From positions 79,292 through 143,291 of the forward strand of contig JAOAHF010000003.1 in NCBI GenBank assembly GCA_026415355.1: a DNA stretch of 64,000 nt, given 5' to 3'. This document shows positions 54,215 through 63,324 of the stretch, in pieces. How positions within the stretch are numbered: the stretch's first letter is position 1; each line of letters opens with the position of its first letter. The DNA comes from Brevinematales bacterium (GTDB taxonomy: Bacteria; Spirochaetota; Brevinematia; DTOW01). Made by a program: the position numbers and the translations under genes. The notes below the pieces were generated by a model. The model was not told where the DNA came from and made no database searches. It was given only the letters and a program-made list of their open reading frames with translations.

Positions 54215-54805
54215 CTAAGCTTTCACTTCTACTTCATAAAAGAATATATTTTGGTAGTTACCTACTTTCGGTTTGTAAGTGTTAATTATTTTTACGTTTT
54301 TGTAGTTTAATTTATTGCTTGTTGGAAGTAATAAATTGAAAGATTTCCTAAAAAACTTCCGAATAGTATCTATATCATTAAAGGCTTTTGAAATAACACA
54401 AAAATTTGCTAGATATTCTTCGGGTGGTTTTTCTAAAGATGAGTTTATAATGTGTATGTTCGGAGACAAAACTGATGAAACATATTCCAAAAATGCTACT
54501 TTTCTCTTTTTATTCTCGATTAGCAAAAATGTTTTTTGAGGGAATACAAAGCTTAGAATTATTCCTGGTACTCCATTACCACTTCCAAAGTCAAATACGT
54601 TATCATAATCTTTGATGAATGGTATGTAGTTGAAAGAAAATAGTATATGTTTTTCAAAAAACTCTTCCTTTGTATTTGAGGTTAAACTGGTACTAACATT
54701 CCATTCAAATAGTATTTCAATGTATTTTTCTATTTTTTCTTTAATTTTACTGTGATCTAAGTTTTCTATAAATCCTATTTCATTTAGGATAGTATAATCA
54801 ATCAT
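54215..54805 (-). CDS. rsmG: 16S rRNA (guanine-527-N7)-methyltransferase RsmG (GidB)
   Basis: SAM-dependent methyltransferase that modifies G527 of 16S rRNA. 196 residues, with helical start, NVSTSLTSNTKEEFFEKHILFSF in pieces, the SAM loop VFDFGSGNGVPGIILSFVFP, LLIENKKRKVAFLEYV, and ISKAFNDIDTIRKFF. Length and order fit RsmG; the usual arginine of 'aRA' (VisRA) reads ISKAF here. It stands alone, 38 kb from mnmG in this window, although the two genes often neighbour each other near replication origins. Confidence 0.9.
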   Translation of the reverse strand: MIDYTILNEIGFIENLDHSKIKEKIEKYIEILFEWNVSTSLTSNTKEEFFEKHILFSFNYIPFIKDYDNVFDFGSGNGVPGIILSFVFPQKTFLLIENKKRKVAFLEYVSSVLSPNIHIINSSLEKPPEEYLANFCVISKAFNDIDTIRKFFRKSFNLLLPTSNKLNYKNVKIINTYKPKVGNYQNIFFYEVEVKA

Positions 54806-55232
54806 ATATATATTCTAAATGTCTTTTCTCCATGTTTACATGTATGTTTTGTTAGAATTCAAAAATTTCAATAAAATTCTTAGTTTAAACCTTTATACAG
54901 TGAAATAATTTAGTTGATCTGTACTTTTGTAATCCTTATAATGCATATTTTTTATACATATTTGTTTATTTTGTATACACTTGGTTTGTGTGTATGATGG
55001 CAGGTATGAAATTAATAAACATTATTAAGGTTAAAATTTTTTGGATGTTCCTTATCATTCTTGTGTGATTTAGGTTATCATTTTCAAAAAGCTAGTGCAA
55101 GCTTCTGTTTTTTTTGATGTATTAAGTATATTAATAATTTCTGTATTCAAAGGGCTTACTTTTACGAAATACGAACTCCTAGTATTTTTGGCATGGTATT
55201 TGAATACAACATAAAGGACTTGGAGGTTTGAT
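54806..55232 (+). other. AT-rich gene-free stretch upstream of grpE
   Basis: About 430 bases. I see no HrcA/CIRCE element and no recognisable heat-shock promoter. A 24-codon open frame starting ATGATGGCAGG near 54993 encodes a hydrophobic peptide, but has no ribosome binding site, and I do not count it as a gene. The last bases carry the grpE site TTGGAGG. Confidence 0.4.
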
Positions 55233-55952
55233 ATGGATATTGAGAGAGAGAATGCTCAGGAAATTAATGAAATACAAGGAAGTGATGCTGATAAGGTAAA
55301 TGTTTCAGATTCAGATAGTGATATTCCTAAAGGGGACGAGGATGTGAAGGATACTAACAAGGACCAAGACAAGGTTAAGAAGATAAAGGAGTTTATTTTA
55401 AACTTAAAGAAAGAAATTGAACTTAAAGAGTCTAAGATAAGAGAGTATGAGGATCTTATAAAGAGATTAGCTGCTGATTTTGATAACTACAAAAAGAAAG
55501 TTAATAAAGAAAAAGTAGAGTATGTTAGATTTGCTACCAAGGATTTCATCCTTGATTTATTGCCTATAATAGACAATTTTGATAGGGCTATAGAAAGCAT
55601 AGAAAGAGCGAATTTGGATGATAGTGCAAAGGATATATTTATTGGTATAAAGCTTATATACAAGGAGCTTATGAATGTACTTTTGAAGTATGGAGTTGTT
55701 AGAATAGATATGGAGGGTAAAATTTACGATCCTAACATAAGTGAAGTGATAGAAGTTGAAGAGGTAGAAGTAGAAGACGACGACAAGGATGTTGTTGTAA
55801 AAGAATATCTTAAGGCATACAAGATGTATGATAACGTTATAAGACCTGGTAAGGTAAAGGTTCAAAAGCAGAGAAAGAAAAGTAAGGAAAAAAATACAAA
55901 CAATATAAATGATGAAGGGACTGGAAGTGGGGGTGTGTCTTCCTCCTCGTAG
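55233..55952 (+). CDS. grpE: Nucleotide exchange factor GrpE
   Basis: Co-chaperone that releases ADP from DnaK. 239 residues. The N-terminal 50 are acidic and low in complexity (DSDSDIPKGDEDVKDTN). A long coiled coil follows (about 50-100, LKKEIELKESKIREYEDLI), then the GrpE core: RLAADFDNYKKKVNKEK, ATKDFILDLLPIIDNFDRAIES, GIKLIYKELMNVLLKYGVVRID, and the beta domain with YDPNISEVIEVEE and a YKMYDNVIRPGKVKV ending. The C-tail is lysine/serine-rich. A GGAGG precedes the ATG, and dnaK follows in the same direction. Confidence 0.92.
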   Translation: MDIERENAQEINEIQGSDADKVNVSDSDSDIPKGDEDVKDTNKDQDKVKKIKEFILNLKKEIELKESKIREYEDLIKRLAADFDNYKKKVNKEKVEYVRFATKDFILDLLPIIDNFDRAIESIERANLDDSAKDIFIGIKLIYKELMNVLLKYGVVRIDMEGKIYDPNISEVIEVEEVEVEDDDKDVVVKEYLKAYKMYDNVIRPGKVKVQKQRKKSKEKNTNNINDEGTGSGGVSSSS

Positions 55953-55985
55953 TTTTTAGTTACGGGGAGGTGTCTTTATTTTTTA
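55942..55985 (+). terminator. Hairpin between grpE and dnaK
   Basis: CCTCCTCGTA at 55942-55951 pairs with TACGGGGAGG at 55961-55970 (ten pairs with one G-T), with a nine-base loop, followed by a T-rich tract TCTTTATTTTTTA. This is a partial terminator or an RNA processing/stability element, since it overlaps the last codons of grpE and lies just before the dnaK ribosome binding site. Confidence 0.5.
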
Positions 55986-55999
55986 TATAGGAGGGATTT

Positions 56000-57916
56000 A
56001 TGGCTGGTAAGATTATAGGTATTGACCTTGGTACAACAAATTCAGTTGTTGCTGTTATGGAGGGTGGTAAACCTGTTGTTATACAAAATCAAGAAGGTAG
56101 TAGAACTACTCCTTCAATAGTAGGTTTCACTCAAAAAGGAGAGGTATTAGTAGGTGCTCCTGCGAAAAATCAAATGATAGTTAATCCTGAAAATACTATT
56201 TACTCAATAAAGAGATTTATGGGTAGAAGATTTGAGGAAACTGAAGAAGAAAGAAGAAGGGTACCTTATAAAGTTGTTCCTCATGGTGATAGTGTTAGAG
56301 TTCAAACAATTGCTGGTGAGTTTTCACCTGAAGAAATATCTGCTAGAGTACTTATGAAGTTAAAGGCTGCTGCTGAAGATTACTTGGGTGAGAAAGTAGA
56401 GAGAGCGGTTATAACTGTTCCTGCTTACTTCAATGATGCTCAAAGACAGGCAACTAAGAATGCGGGTATTATTGCTGGGCTAAAAGTTGAGAGAATACTT
56501 AATGAACCTACAGCTGCTGCACTAGCGTATGGTCTTGATAAAGAAGTTGTGAAAAGAGGAAAAGAAATGAAAATTGCTGTCTATGACTTAGGTGGTGGTA
56601 CTTTTGATATTTCTATACTCGAAATAGGAGAGGGAGTATTTGAGGTTAAATCAACAAATGGAGATACCCATTTAGGAGGAGATGATTTTGATAGAAGAAT
56701 AATGGACTGGCTTATTGAGGAGTTTAGAAAAGAAACGGGTGTTGATTTGTCTCAAGACAGAATAGCTCTTCAGAGAATAAAAGAAGCGGCTGAGAAGGCA
56801 AAGATAGAGTTATCGTCAAAGATGGAAACTGAAATTAACTTACCGTTTATAGCAGTTGTTGGTGGTACTCCAAAGAACTTAATAAAAACATTAACTAGAG
56901 CAAAGTTTGAGTCTTTAATTAGAGATCTTGCAGAAAGAACTCTCAAACCTTGTGAAGATGCTTTGAGAGATGCAGGACTTACTGTGAATGATATAGATGA
57001 GGTCATATTGGTTGGTGGTTCTACTAGAATACCATTAATACAAAACTTAGTCAAGGATTTCTTTAAGAAAGAGCCTAATAAATCTGTTAATCCTGATGAA
57101 GTTGTTGCCGTTGGTGCTGCTATACAGGCGGGTATACTACAAGGTGAAGTAAAGGATATATTGCTATTAGATGTTACACCATTATCACTTGGTGTTGAAA
57201 CTCTAGGTGGGGTTATGACAGTTATTATTCCTAGAAATACTACTATTCCTGTAAGAAAATCTCAAGTTTTTACTACTGCTGAAGATAATCAAACTGCTGT
57301 TACTATACATGTGTTACAAGGAGAAAGACCGCTAGCTTCTCAAAATAGGAGTTTAGGTAGGTTTGAACTTTATGGAATACCACCTGCACCTAGAGGAATT
57401 CCTCAAATTGAAGTTACGTTTGATATCGATGCAAACGGAATATTAACAGTTTATGCTAAGGATTTGGGAACCGGTAAAGAACAGAGTATTAGAATTACAA
57501 ATTCTACAAATCTAACTGAGGAAGAGATAAAGAGAATGGTAGAAGAAGCACAAAGACATGCTGAGGAAGATAGAAAGAGAAAGGAGTTAATAGAAATAAG
57601 AAACCAAGCTGATGGAATAGTTTACTCAGCAGAGAAATTGCTTAAAGAACAAGGAGATAAGATAAGCCAGCAGGATAGGTTAGATCTTGAAAGAGCTATA
57701 AACAAGCTGAAAGATAACATAAATTCTGATGACACTAATGCTATAAAGAAGGCTATGGAAGAGGTTACAAACATAACTTATAGGATAAGTCAAGAACTTT
57801 ATAGACATGCAGGACCTACTTCCACAAGTAATACTTCGGATACTTCGTCAAAAGCTAATGATGAAAAAGTTGTAGATGCTGATTACAAGGTAGTTGACGA
57901 AGAGAAGAAAAACTAA
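56000..57916 (+). CDS. dnaK: Chaperone DnaK (Hsp70)
   Basis: ATP-driven chaperone for protein folding. 638 residues. ATPase domain: [22 protein letters not shown] in pieces, [66 protein letters not shown]. Linker [16 protein letters not shown], substrate domain [12 protein letters not shown] and TAEDNQTAV, lid helices from about residue 510, and a C-terminal disordered tail with [12 protein letters not shown]. It follows grpE behind a hairpin, with its own AGGAGGG site and, 8 bases after the stop, a strong terminator. DnaJ is not adjacent. Confidence 0.97.
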   Translation: MAGKIIGIDLGTTNSVVAVMEGGKPVVIQNQEGSRTTPSIVGFTQKGEVLVGAPAKNQMIVNPENTIYSIKRFMGRRFEETEEERRRVPYKVVPHGDSVRVQTIAGEFSPEEISARVLMKLKAAAEDYLGEKVERAVITVPAYFNDAQRQATKNAGIIAGLKVERILNEPTAAALAYGLDKEVVKRGKEMKIAVYDLGGGTFDISILEIGEGVFEVKSTNGDTHLGGDDFDRRIMDWLIEEFRKETGVDLSQDRIALQRIKEAAEKAKIELSSKMETEINLPFIAVVGGTPKNLIKTLTRAKFESLIRDLAERTLKPCEDALRDAGLTVNDIDEVILVGGSTRIPLIQNLVKDFFKKEPNKSVNPDEVVAVGAAIQAGILQGEVKDILLLDVTPLSLGVETLGGVMTVIIPRNTTIPVRKSQVFTTAEDNQTAVTIHVLQGERPLASQNRSLGRFELYGIPPAPRGIPQIEVTFDIDANGILTVYAKDLGTGKEQSIRITNSTNLTEEEIKRMVEEAQRHAEEDRKRKELIEIRNQADGIVYSAEKLLKEQGDKISQQDRLDLERAINKLKDNINSDDTNAIKKAMEEVTNITYRISQELYRHAGPTSTSNTSDTSSKANDEKVVDADYKVVDEEKKN

Positions 57917-57923
57917 AACACAA

Positions 57924-57945
57924 GGGGCTTTTATAGCCCCTTTTT
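57924..57945 (+). terminator. Rho-independent terminator after dnaK
   Basis: GGGGCT and AGCCCC form a six-pair stem (57924-57929 with 57935-57940) with a five-base loop, followed by five T residues, eight bases after the dnaK stop. It separates dnaK from the convergent receptor gene. Confidence 0.85.
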
Positions 57946-57946
57946 A

Positions 57947-60052
57947 TTACCAACTGAATTCAAAAATTACGTACGTGTTTATTTTCTCTTCAGGTATTGG
58001 GTAACCTTCAATATATTCGTTTCCTATTAAATTTCTCTTCCATTCAACTCCAAGTTCAACCCACTCTTTTGGTCTAGCCCAGTGTTTTATTGATATCGTG
58101 AGAATATCATCTATAGGTTTATTTCCTACTATGTTGAAATTACTATCATAGATATATTGATACCTATACCATATATAGTCAAGGTATGCCCCTAATCCAA
58201 AATATCCTCTTTCATATACTATATCGATGTAAAGAATATTGAGTGGTCTATAATTCAAAAACACTGGATTTTTCCATCCAATGTATTCATAGGCATTCCC
58301 ATTTATAGCTTCGTTATAAGTATAAGATATAGTTGATGTCAGGGTGTCTTTAAAGCTTATTTTAGCATTTAAGTTTATTCCTCTTGTATACACTTTTCCT
58401 ATATTTTCTGTGTTAAGAGTAGCATTGTTGTATGCTATGAGATTTGTTGTATCTTGGTAGTATGGTGTAAGTGAAAAGTAGAAACCTATTGTGTCAGTAT
58501 TGTAGTTGAGTATGAAACTAGTATCTATTCCATTTACATATTCAGTAGTTAAGTTGGTAATTACTGTACCGTAACCGTAAACTATGCCTCCGTATATATC
58601 GTCAAAGTAAGGTAATCTATATGCTCTCCAAACACTACTTCTTATACCGATAAAATCGGTAGGCTTTAGGAGAATTCCTAGCCTTGGTGACAGCTCAAAA
58701 ATATTGCCGTCCATATATTCAAACCTTGAAGATGCTGTAATCTGAAGTAGAGAGGATAGTAAGTAGTTGACTTCTGTATATAGCCCTAGTATGTTTCTTG
58801 TTGCGTTAGTTTTCCCTACATTAGTACTGGGAGTTGGAAATGATGAGTAGTTTGTGCTTTCTGATTTAGAACTGTTATAGTCAAAGTTTAGAGATATTCC
58901 TAAGAGTATTGAATTCATTTCGTTTATTAAAAGTTTTCGTTTTAGCTCAATCTCTGTACTAAACTTGCTACTCGATATCTCAGAACCTAATGAACCATAA
59001 GAAGTATTCAAAGGTTTTTCTACCTTTCTAGTGGTATAGTGCTCTGTGTAGTATAGGTTTAATCCTATTTCAGTGTTGTCGAAGGAGTATCTAGTTTTTA
59101 TATAGGGTAATAAAAATCTGTTTCTAGAGGTTGCTTTCTCGTAGCTTAGGGGAGAAGTAATTTGTACTTGATTTGGTTCATCTATTGTCGGTAGTGTCCC
59201 AAGAAATCCTATATCTAGGTTTATTCCTGAAATGTTATTTATATATCTTGCCAAAATTGAATACTTTGTGTAATGAGCACCTTGTCTTATGTAGTTCGTA
59301 GGTTCTAGTGATGATTGATTTGTATAAAGAGTTGAAATGTTGTAATAAAATGCGTTTTCACTCCTGTTGTAACTCACTCCTAGATAAAATTTACCAAAAT
59401 CTGTTACTAATGATAGATCACTCATGACATAATATGTTTCAAAAGATGCACCTAAAGTTCTTATAACTCTTATGAAACTTACATCTTCATCTCCTAATAG
59501 GTTGAAGTTTAAAACACCACCATAGTTTCCACTTCCGTACTTAGAAGATGATGGTCCGTAGTAAATGTCTACACCGTTAAAGAACAGAGCATCGAGTAAG
59601 TTTGCATTGTATGAAGAGTTAATCATTGTTGATATACCTAATCCATTAATTGATATGTTGTATTTATCGCCTCTAGGATTGAAGAGAGTAATTAATGATC
59701 CTTCTGCTCCATAATGAGTAGGAGTTTGAATGTCTGGTATGTTTTGGATATAATCAGTTATATCTGATGAATCTCCTTTCTTTTTGTATTTTCTAACATC
59801 GATCGTTGAAAAAGTACTATCTCTTTCCCATATAGTTCCTACAACAGTTTTTTCAAAAACAAGAGGACTTAACGTTTTGTAAGTCCTTTTATGGCTTTCA
59901 TATGATGCTTTTTTTTGTATGTTCGTTGCATTTTGTGTGATATTTGTATTTAGTTCCTCTGAGTAAGAAAAAGGTGATATACTTGTGATTAGTATCGTTA
60001 CAAAAAGTAGTGTTGTTGTATAAGTTAGTTTGATCAAATTTACGCTTTTCAT
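57947..60052 (-). CDS. TonB-dependent outer membrane receptor, probably for a corrinoid
   Basis: Outer membrane gated transporter of 701 residues. A signal peptide ends near residue 30 (SPFSYSEE). A short N-terminal linker precedes the plug: DSTFSTIDVRKYKKKGDSSDITDYIQNIPDIQT in pieces, YGAEGSLITLFNPRGDKYNISINGLG, NANLLDALFFNGVDIYYGPSSSKYGSGNYGGVLNF in pieces. A beta barrel of about 22 strands follows, each ending with aromatic residues, and the protein ends in an aromatic residue (EFSW) as required for outer membrane assembly. A canonical TonB box is not obvious. It is the third gene of the cobalamin-riboswitch operon, 10 bases after the ATPase gene, so vitamin B12 or another corrinoid is the likely cargo; BtuB identity is inferred from context only. 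Confidence 0.85.
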   Translation of the reverse strand: MKSVNLIKLTYTTTLLFVTILITSISPFSYSEELNTNITQNATNIQKKASYESHKRTYKTLSPLVFEKTVVGTIWERDSTFSTIDVRKYKKKGDSSDITDYIQNIPDIQTPTHYGAEGSLITLFNPRGDKYNISINGLGISTMINSSYNANLLDALFFNGVDIYYGPSSSKYGSGNYGGVLNFNLLGDEDVSFIRVIRTLGASFETYYVMSDLSLVTDFGKFYLGVSYNRSENAFYYNISTLYTNQSSLEPTNYIRQGAHYTKYSILARYINNISGINLDIGFLGTLPTIDEPNQVQITSPLSYEKATSRNRFLLPYIKTRYSFDNTEIGLNLYYTEHYTTRKVEKPLNTSYGSLGSEISSSKFSTEIELKRKLLINEMNSILLGISLNFDYNSSKSESTNYSSFPTPSTNVGKTNATRNILGLYTEVNYLLSSLLQITASSRFEYMDGNIFELSPRLGILLKPTDFIGIRSSVWRAYRLPYFDDIYGGIVYGYGTVITNLTTEYVNGIDTSFILNYNTDTIGFYFSLTPYYQDTTNLIAYNNATLNTENIGKVYTRGINLNAKISFKDTLTSTISYTYNEAINGNAYEYIGWKNPVFLNYRPLNILYIDIVYERGYFGLGAYLDYIWYRYQYIYDSNFNIVGNKPIDDILTISIKHWARPKEWVELGVEWKRNLIGNEYIEGYPIPEEKINTYVIFEFSW

Positions 60053-60062
60053 AATATCCTCC

Positions 60063-60767
60063 TTATAAAGACATAACTTCTTTTGTATTAAATTTAAACT
60101 CTAATTCTGAATCGACAGATTCAAACAAGAATTCCGATGAGGAGAGTATAGATACCTTTCGGGTATACAGTTTTGAATAGAATGACTTGTTATGTGATAC
60201 AAGTATTACTATTTTACCTTCTCTAGTAATTTCTAATATTGAATTTGAAATCAAATTTTGATTATAACTATCCAAAAAAGCATCAGGTTCATCTAAAAGT
60301 ATAACACTACTGCCTTGGATGAATGTTCTACACAACAAAGCAATTTTTTTCTGGCCTTCACTTAGTAAGTTAAGTGGTTTGTTGAGGATTTCTTGGATTT
60401 GGAGTAGATTTATGTACTTTAACATTCTTCTTCTGTTTGTGTATGTATTATTATTGTGTAGTGCCATTTCAAGAAATTCTATTACTTTGATTGGTGAAGA
60501 ATAGTGTGGAGATTGTTGGGCAAATACTACTAGACCTTTTCTTTTGTTTAGAGGAATAGAGAATATATCTTTGTTGTTTATTGTTATAGTACCTTTTTGA
60601 GGTTTTATTATTCCTGCTATTGATTTTAGAAGACTCGTTTTACCGATACCATTTCTACCTTCTATGAGAATTATGTCTCCTGAAGTTGCTGAAAGTGAAA
60701 AATTTGTTATTATTTCTTCATTTTTGTTATATGATATGTGAATTCCTAATACATTCAATTTATTCAT
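60063..60767 (-). CDS. ABC transporter ATP-binding protein (possible BtuD-type)
   Basis: 234 residues with Walker A IEGRNGIGKTSLLKSIAG, Q-loop FAQQSPHYSSP, signature LLSEGQKKIALLCR (usual LSGGQ), Walker B SVILLDEPDAFLD and switch histidine VILVSHNKSFY. The LSEGQ signature and the short size resemble FecE/BtuD and CcmA-like importer ATPases. No permease or binding protein gene is nearby; a B12 importer would need BtuC and BtuF elsewhere. It is the second gene in the riboswitch operon, 23 bases after the NrdD-like gene, with GGAGAG before the ATG. An export or efflux role cannot be excluded. Confidence 0.82.
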   Translation of the reverse strand: MNKLNVLGIHISYNKNEEIITNFSLSATSGDIILIEGRNGIGKTSLLKSIAGIIKPQKGTITINNKDIFSIPLNKRKGLVVFAQQSPHYSSPIKVIEFLEMALHNNNTYTNRRRMLKYINLLQIQEILNKPLNLLSEGQKKIALLCRTFIQGSSVILLDEPDAFLDSYNQNLISNSILEITREGKIVILVSHNKSFYSKLYTRKVSILSSSEFLFESVDSELEFKFNTKEVMSL

Positions 60768-60790
60768 TTTTTTCTCTCCTGCGTGTAATT

Positions 60791-63193
60791 CTAACTAAGT
60801 GGTGAATTTAGAAATTTTTCTGTGATGAGAGAGTATTGTTTTCTTAGATGATGTCCGTGATTCATTCTTGCTTTGTGATATGATTTTGTTGGTACAGGAT
60901 ATCTAGCAATTCTGTAAAATTCATCTTCTTTTTCGTTACCACATCCGGGGCATATGCATCCATAGAATCCATGTCCATTTTTACAAACGCTGATTTTCTG
61001 ATTAAATGCAAAGTAAATTGCTTCCATTTTAGCTAGTAAATTTATCATTTGCCAACTTTCTTCTTCGGATCTGAAAGGAGAATTTATGTTAACGTGTAAT
61101 ATAGCTCCACCTGAAACTAGTCTATCATACATTCTAGAGTACCTTATTCTGTTTGGAATGTCTGTTTCTACAGTAAGTTGAAGCCATTGGTTTGAGTAAA
61201 TGTGATATTTTGTCTTATATAATATTCTGTCTCTCTCTGCAAATATGATTGCTAGTTTCTCTGCAGGTAATTGTTCTAGATTAAAAGATAAACCATAAGC
61301 CATGGAGGCTTTCTTATTTTCTTCTCTTATTGTTTCTGGTATTTCTATAACAAATTTCTCTCCTTCTTTTGAGAACTTTATACCATCTATACTATCTTTG
61401 GTAAGTCCTAATATTTCCGTTGCTTCAAAAACTCCATCTATTCTAACTGTGCCATATTGTCTATCAAGATTCATTAATCCTAAAGTATATAAAGGTAGAA
61501 CTCCTTGTTTTATTCTATCTTTTAGTATTTCTCCGATAGATGCTAGTACTTTATGGACTATTCTAACTTTTTCCCTTAGTGATTTGATAAATTCTTCTCT
61601 ACTTGATACTTCAGGTGAAATTCTTGGTAGATTTATGCTTATAACTTTAAAAGATCCTATGTTTATGTTAGTTCCTCCAATTGAATTAAACATTCCTTTT
61701 AGTGAAGTGTTGCTTTTAATATGTATATTTGTATCTCTTATTGAGCTTGTGAGTGTACAACAGGAAGCTATAGCATCTATGTTGTTTGATATATACCAAT
61801 TTGTACCTTGCCATTTTAGATTGAGTTTATTTATGAATTTTTCGCTATCTTCAGCTATAAACTTTTCGTCTTTGTAAACAATAACTGCTGTGAGTACTGG
61901 AAAAGTAAAAATTTGTTTGTCTCTTTCTTCTGATATCCATTTTCCGTGTTTATTTTGGAGCTCTATTATTTCTTCTGTGGAATTTATGATTGGTTGTCCA
62001 TTAGGGTATTTTTCTGAGGAGAATATTTCTCTTATATGGCTTCTATCAAGATAGATGAAATTTTTGTAAGGAGATTGAGTGCCTCTTATAGGTTGATTTA
62101 AAGAATAGATTAGTAATTGAAAATACTGATATAGTTCTCTTTTGCTATTTTTTGGATATGCTGTTTTATCTTTTATGTCTTTTCTGTAGAAATAGTTCGT
62201 CCATACAAAAGAATTTGGTAGTCCTACAGTTTCAGACTGTTGATTTGAAGCAAACATAACAAACTGTATAACGTGTTGTATAAATGATGACAGATGTTGA
62301 AATGGAGTAGATTTTATTGTATCCATGAAAAATAATCCTTTGTTTACTATTTTCTTTAGAGAGTAAGTGTAACAATATGGAATAAATCCGGCTTGGTGAG
62401 TGTCATGTACGTATATATCACCCATTATTTGATACCTTACAAGGTATTCGGTATCTTCTTTAGAGAATGTACTTTTGAGTTTCTGGTAAATTTTGGATAT
62501 CGAATAGAGCTTAGTCCAAGGTTTGGATACTTCATTTAGGTATGTGTATACATTTGTACTTCTAATATTTGCGTTTGAGTCAATTGTTGTTGCAAGTAAT
62601 CCTTGATTGAAGAATTTCTCTGTGAATCTTATTGGATCAATTTCCCAGTCAAGTTCCTCAATCTCCAAGATCTGCCACAACTCCTTGCTATTTTTACTTC
62701 TTACTATGTACAGTTGATTCAATGATGGAGAGAAAGAGTTTGTTCTAATATTTCGAGAGAATCTCCCTGGTACCATTTTGTCGAAGTAAGGAATGTCTAT
62801 ATTCACCTTTCCTACTTCTTCCAATTTTCTCCATGAATGTAGTATTGTTACAATACTTTCGTCGTATTTTAGTTTTACTTTCTTAGCTATGGTAATAGCA
62901 TATTTTCTATTTCTGTAAGTAAGTGGTTTTTCTCCGAGTAAACACAATGTGACTTTGTTATATGTTTTCAGTAATAATTCAACTTTTCTAAATACGATAT
63001 CCTCCAATTTCTTATATTCTATTTTGAAATCTTCATTAGAAGAGCACGTTTCAGGATTGTGAAATTCTTCACACTTAGGTATGGCGTCGCATCCTTGGAA
63101 ATATATGCTAACAGAGGGTAGAAATGGGTGATCTCCGATTGTAGTTCTTATTGCTCTTACAAGCGTAAATGGAATTTTAGCTTTATCTTTCAT
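60791..63193 (-). CDS. NrdD-like ribonucleotide reductase with N-terminal NrdG-like domain, both with altered active-site motifs
   Basis: About 800 residues from the ATG at 63193, which is set by GGAGGG four to five bases upstream; an in-frame ATG at 63205 lies inside that site. Residue numbers below count from the 63205 start. Residues about 12-170 resemble the NrdG activase: RTTIGDHP, FQGCDAIPKCEEFHNPETC, LGEKPL for GGEP, and a late SPSLNQLYI for 'GSSNQ'. The cluster motif is C39-x5-C45-x2-F48 instead of CxxxCxxC; C54 follows. Residues from about 190 resemble archaeal/Thermotoga-type NrdD: GDIYVHDTH, IPYCYTYSL, IFTFPVLTA, ASCCTLTSS with the likely thiyl cysteine, NQWLQLTVET, and the zinc motif CKNGHGFYGCICPGCG. 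The glycyl-radical motif RxxGY reads RIARY, residue 768 being arginine (codon AGA at 60902-60904). First gene of the cobalamin riboswitch operon. It may be inactive, use another radical, or be non-reductase. Confidence 0.85.
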   Translation of the reverse strand: MKDKAKIPFTLVRAIRTTIGDHPFLPSVSIYFQGCDAIPKCEEFHNPETCSSNEDFKIEYKKLEDIVFRKVELLLKTYNKVTLCLLGEKPLTYRNRKYAITIAKKVKLKYDESIVTILHSWRKLEEVGKVNIDIPYFDKMVPGRFSRNIRTNSFSPSLNQLYIVRSKNSKELWQILEIEELDWEIDPIRFTEKFFNQGLLATTIDSNANIRSTNVYTYLNEVSKPWTKLYSISKIYQKLKSTFSKEDTEYLVRYQIMGDIYVHDTHQAGFIPYCYTYSLKKIVNKGLFFMDTIKSTPFQHLSSFIQHVIQFVMFASNQQSETVGLPNSFVWTNYFYRKDIKDKTAYPKNSKRELYQYFQLLIYSLNQPIRGTQSPYKNFIYLDRSHIREIFSSEKYPNGQPIINSTEEIIELQNKHGKWISEERDKQIFTFPVLTAVIVYKDEKFIAEDSEKFINKLNLKWQGTNWYISNNIDAIASCCTLTSSIRDTNIHIKSNTSLKGMFNSIGGTNINIGSFKVISINLPRISPEVSSREEFIKSLREKVRIVHKVLASIGEILKDRIKQGVLPLYTLGLMNLDRQYGTVRIDGVFEATEILGLTKDSIDGIKFSKEGEKFVIEIPETIREENKKASMAYGLSFNLEQLPAEKLAIIFAERDRILYKTKYHIYSNQWLQLTVETDIPNRIRYSRMYDRLVSGGAILHVNINSPFRSEEESWQMINLLAKMEAIYFAFNQKISVCKNGHGFYGCICPGCGNEKEDEFYRIARYPVPTKSYHKARMNHGHHLRKQYSLITEKFLNSPLS

Positions 63194-63207
63194 TTTTCCC
63201 TCCATTC

Positions 63208-63324
63208 GGAGGGTAAAGCTCTTAAACCAGAAAGGATGAGGAGATAAATAATGGTCTAGGTGTATATTGATTTAACTTACTCCTATCCTATTTCTTAAGC
63301 CCGAGAAATAGGCATCCTTTCTGG
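63208..63324 (-). promoter_or_regulatory. Expression platform of the cobalamin riboswitch
   Basis: Read on the minus strand. A 12-bp perfect stem joins 63313-63324 and 63227-63238 (CCAGAAAGGATG with CATCCTTTCTGG), enclosing a nine-pair hairpin at 63287-63295/63304-63312. Next comes CTTTACCC (63218-63211), a copy of the 3' strand of aptamer helix P1, then CCCTCC (63213-63208) pairing with the Shine-Dalgarno GGAGGG (63203-63198) in a six-pair hairpin with a four-base loop. The copy and hairpin overlap, so they are mutually exclusive. This predicts translational control of the nrdD-like operon. Confidence 0.72.

Noticed and set aside
54993..55067. Small 24-codon hydrophobic ORF upstream of grpE
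   Set aside because: No ribosome binding site and no conservation evidence available.
54806..55232. CIRCE/HrcA site upstream of grpE
   Set aside because: No TTAGCACTC-N9-GAGTGCTAA or near match is present.
60902..60904. Treating the Arg codon of the NrdD-like gene simply as a sequencing error
   Set aside because: The single-base explanation is possible, but the altered N-terminal activase domain is independent evidence of divergence, so it is kept as a finding to check.
61302..61877. 191-codon plus-strand frame opposite the NrdD-like gene
   Set aside because: Antisense of a strong coding region; low-complexity hydrophobic composition typical of shadow frames.
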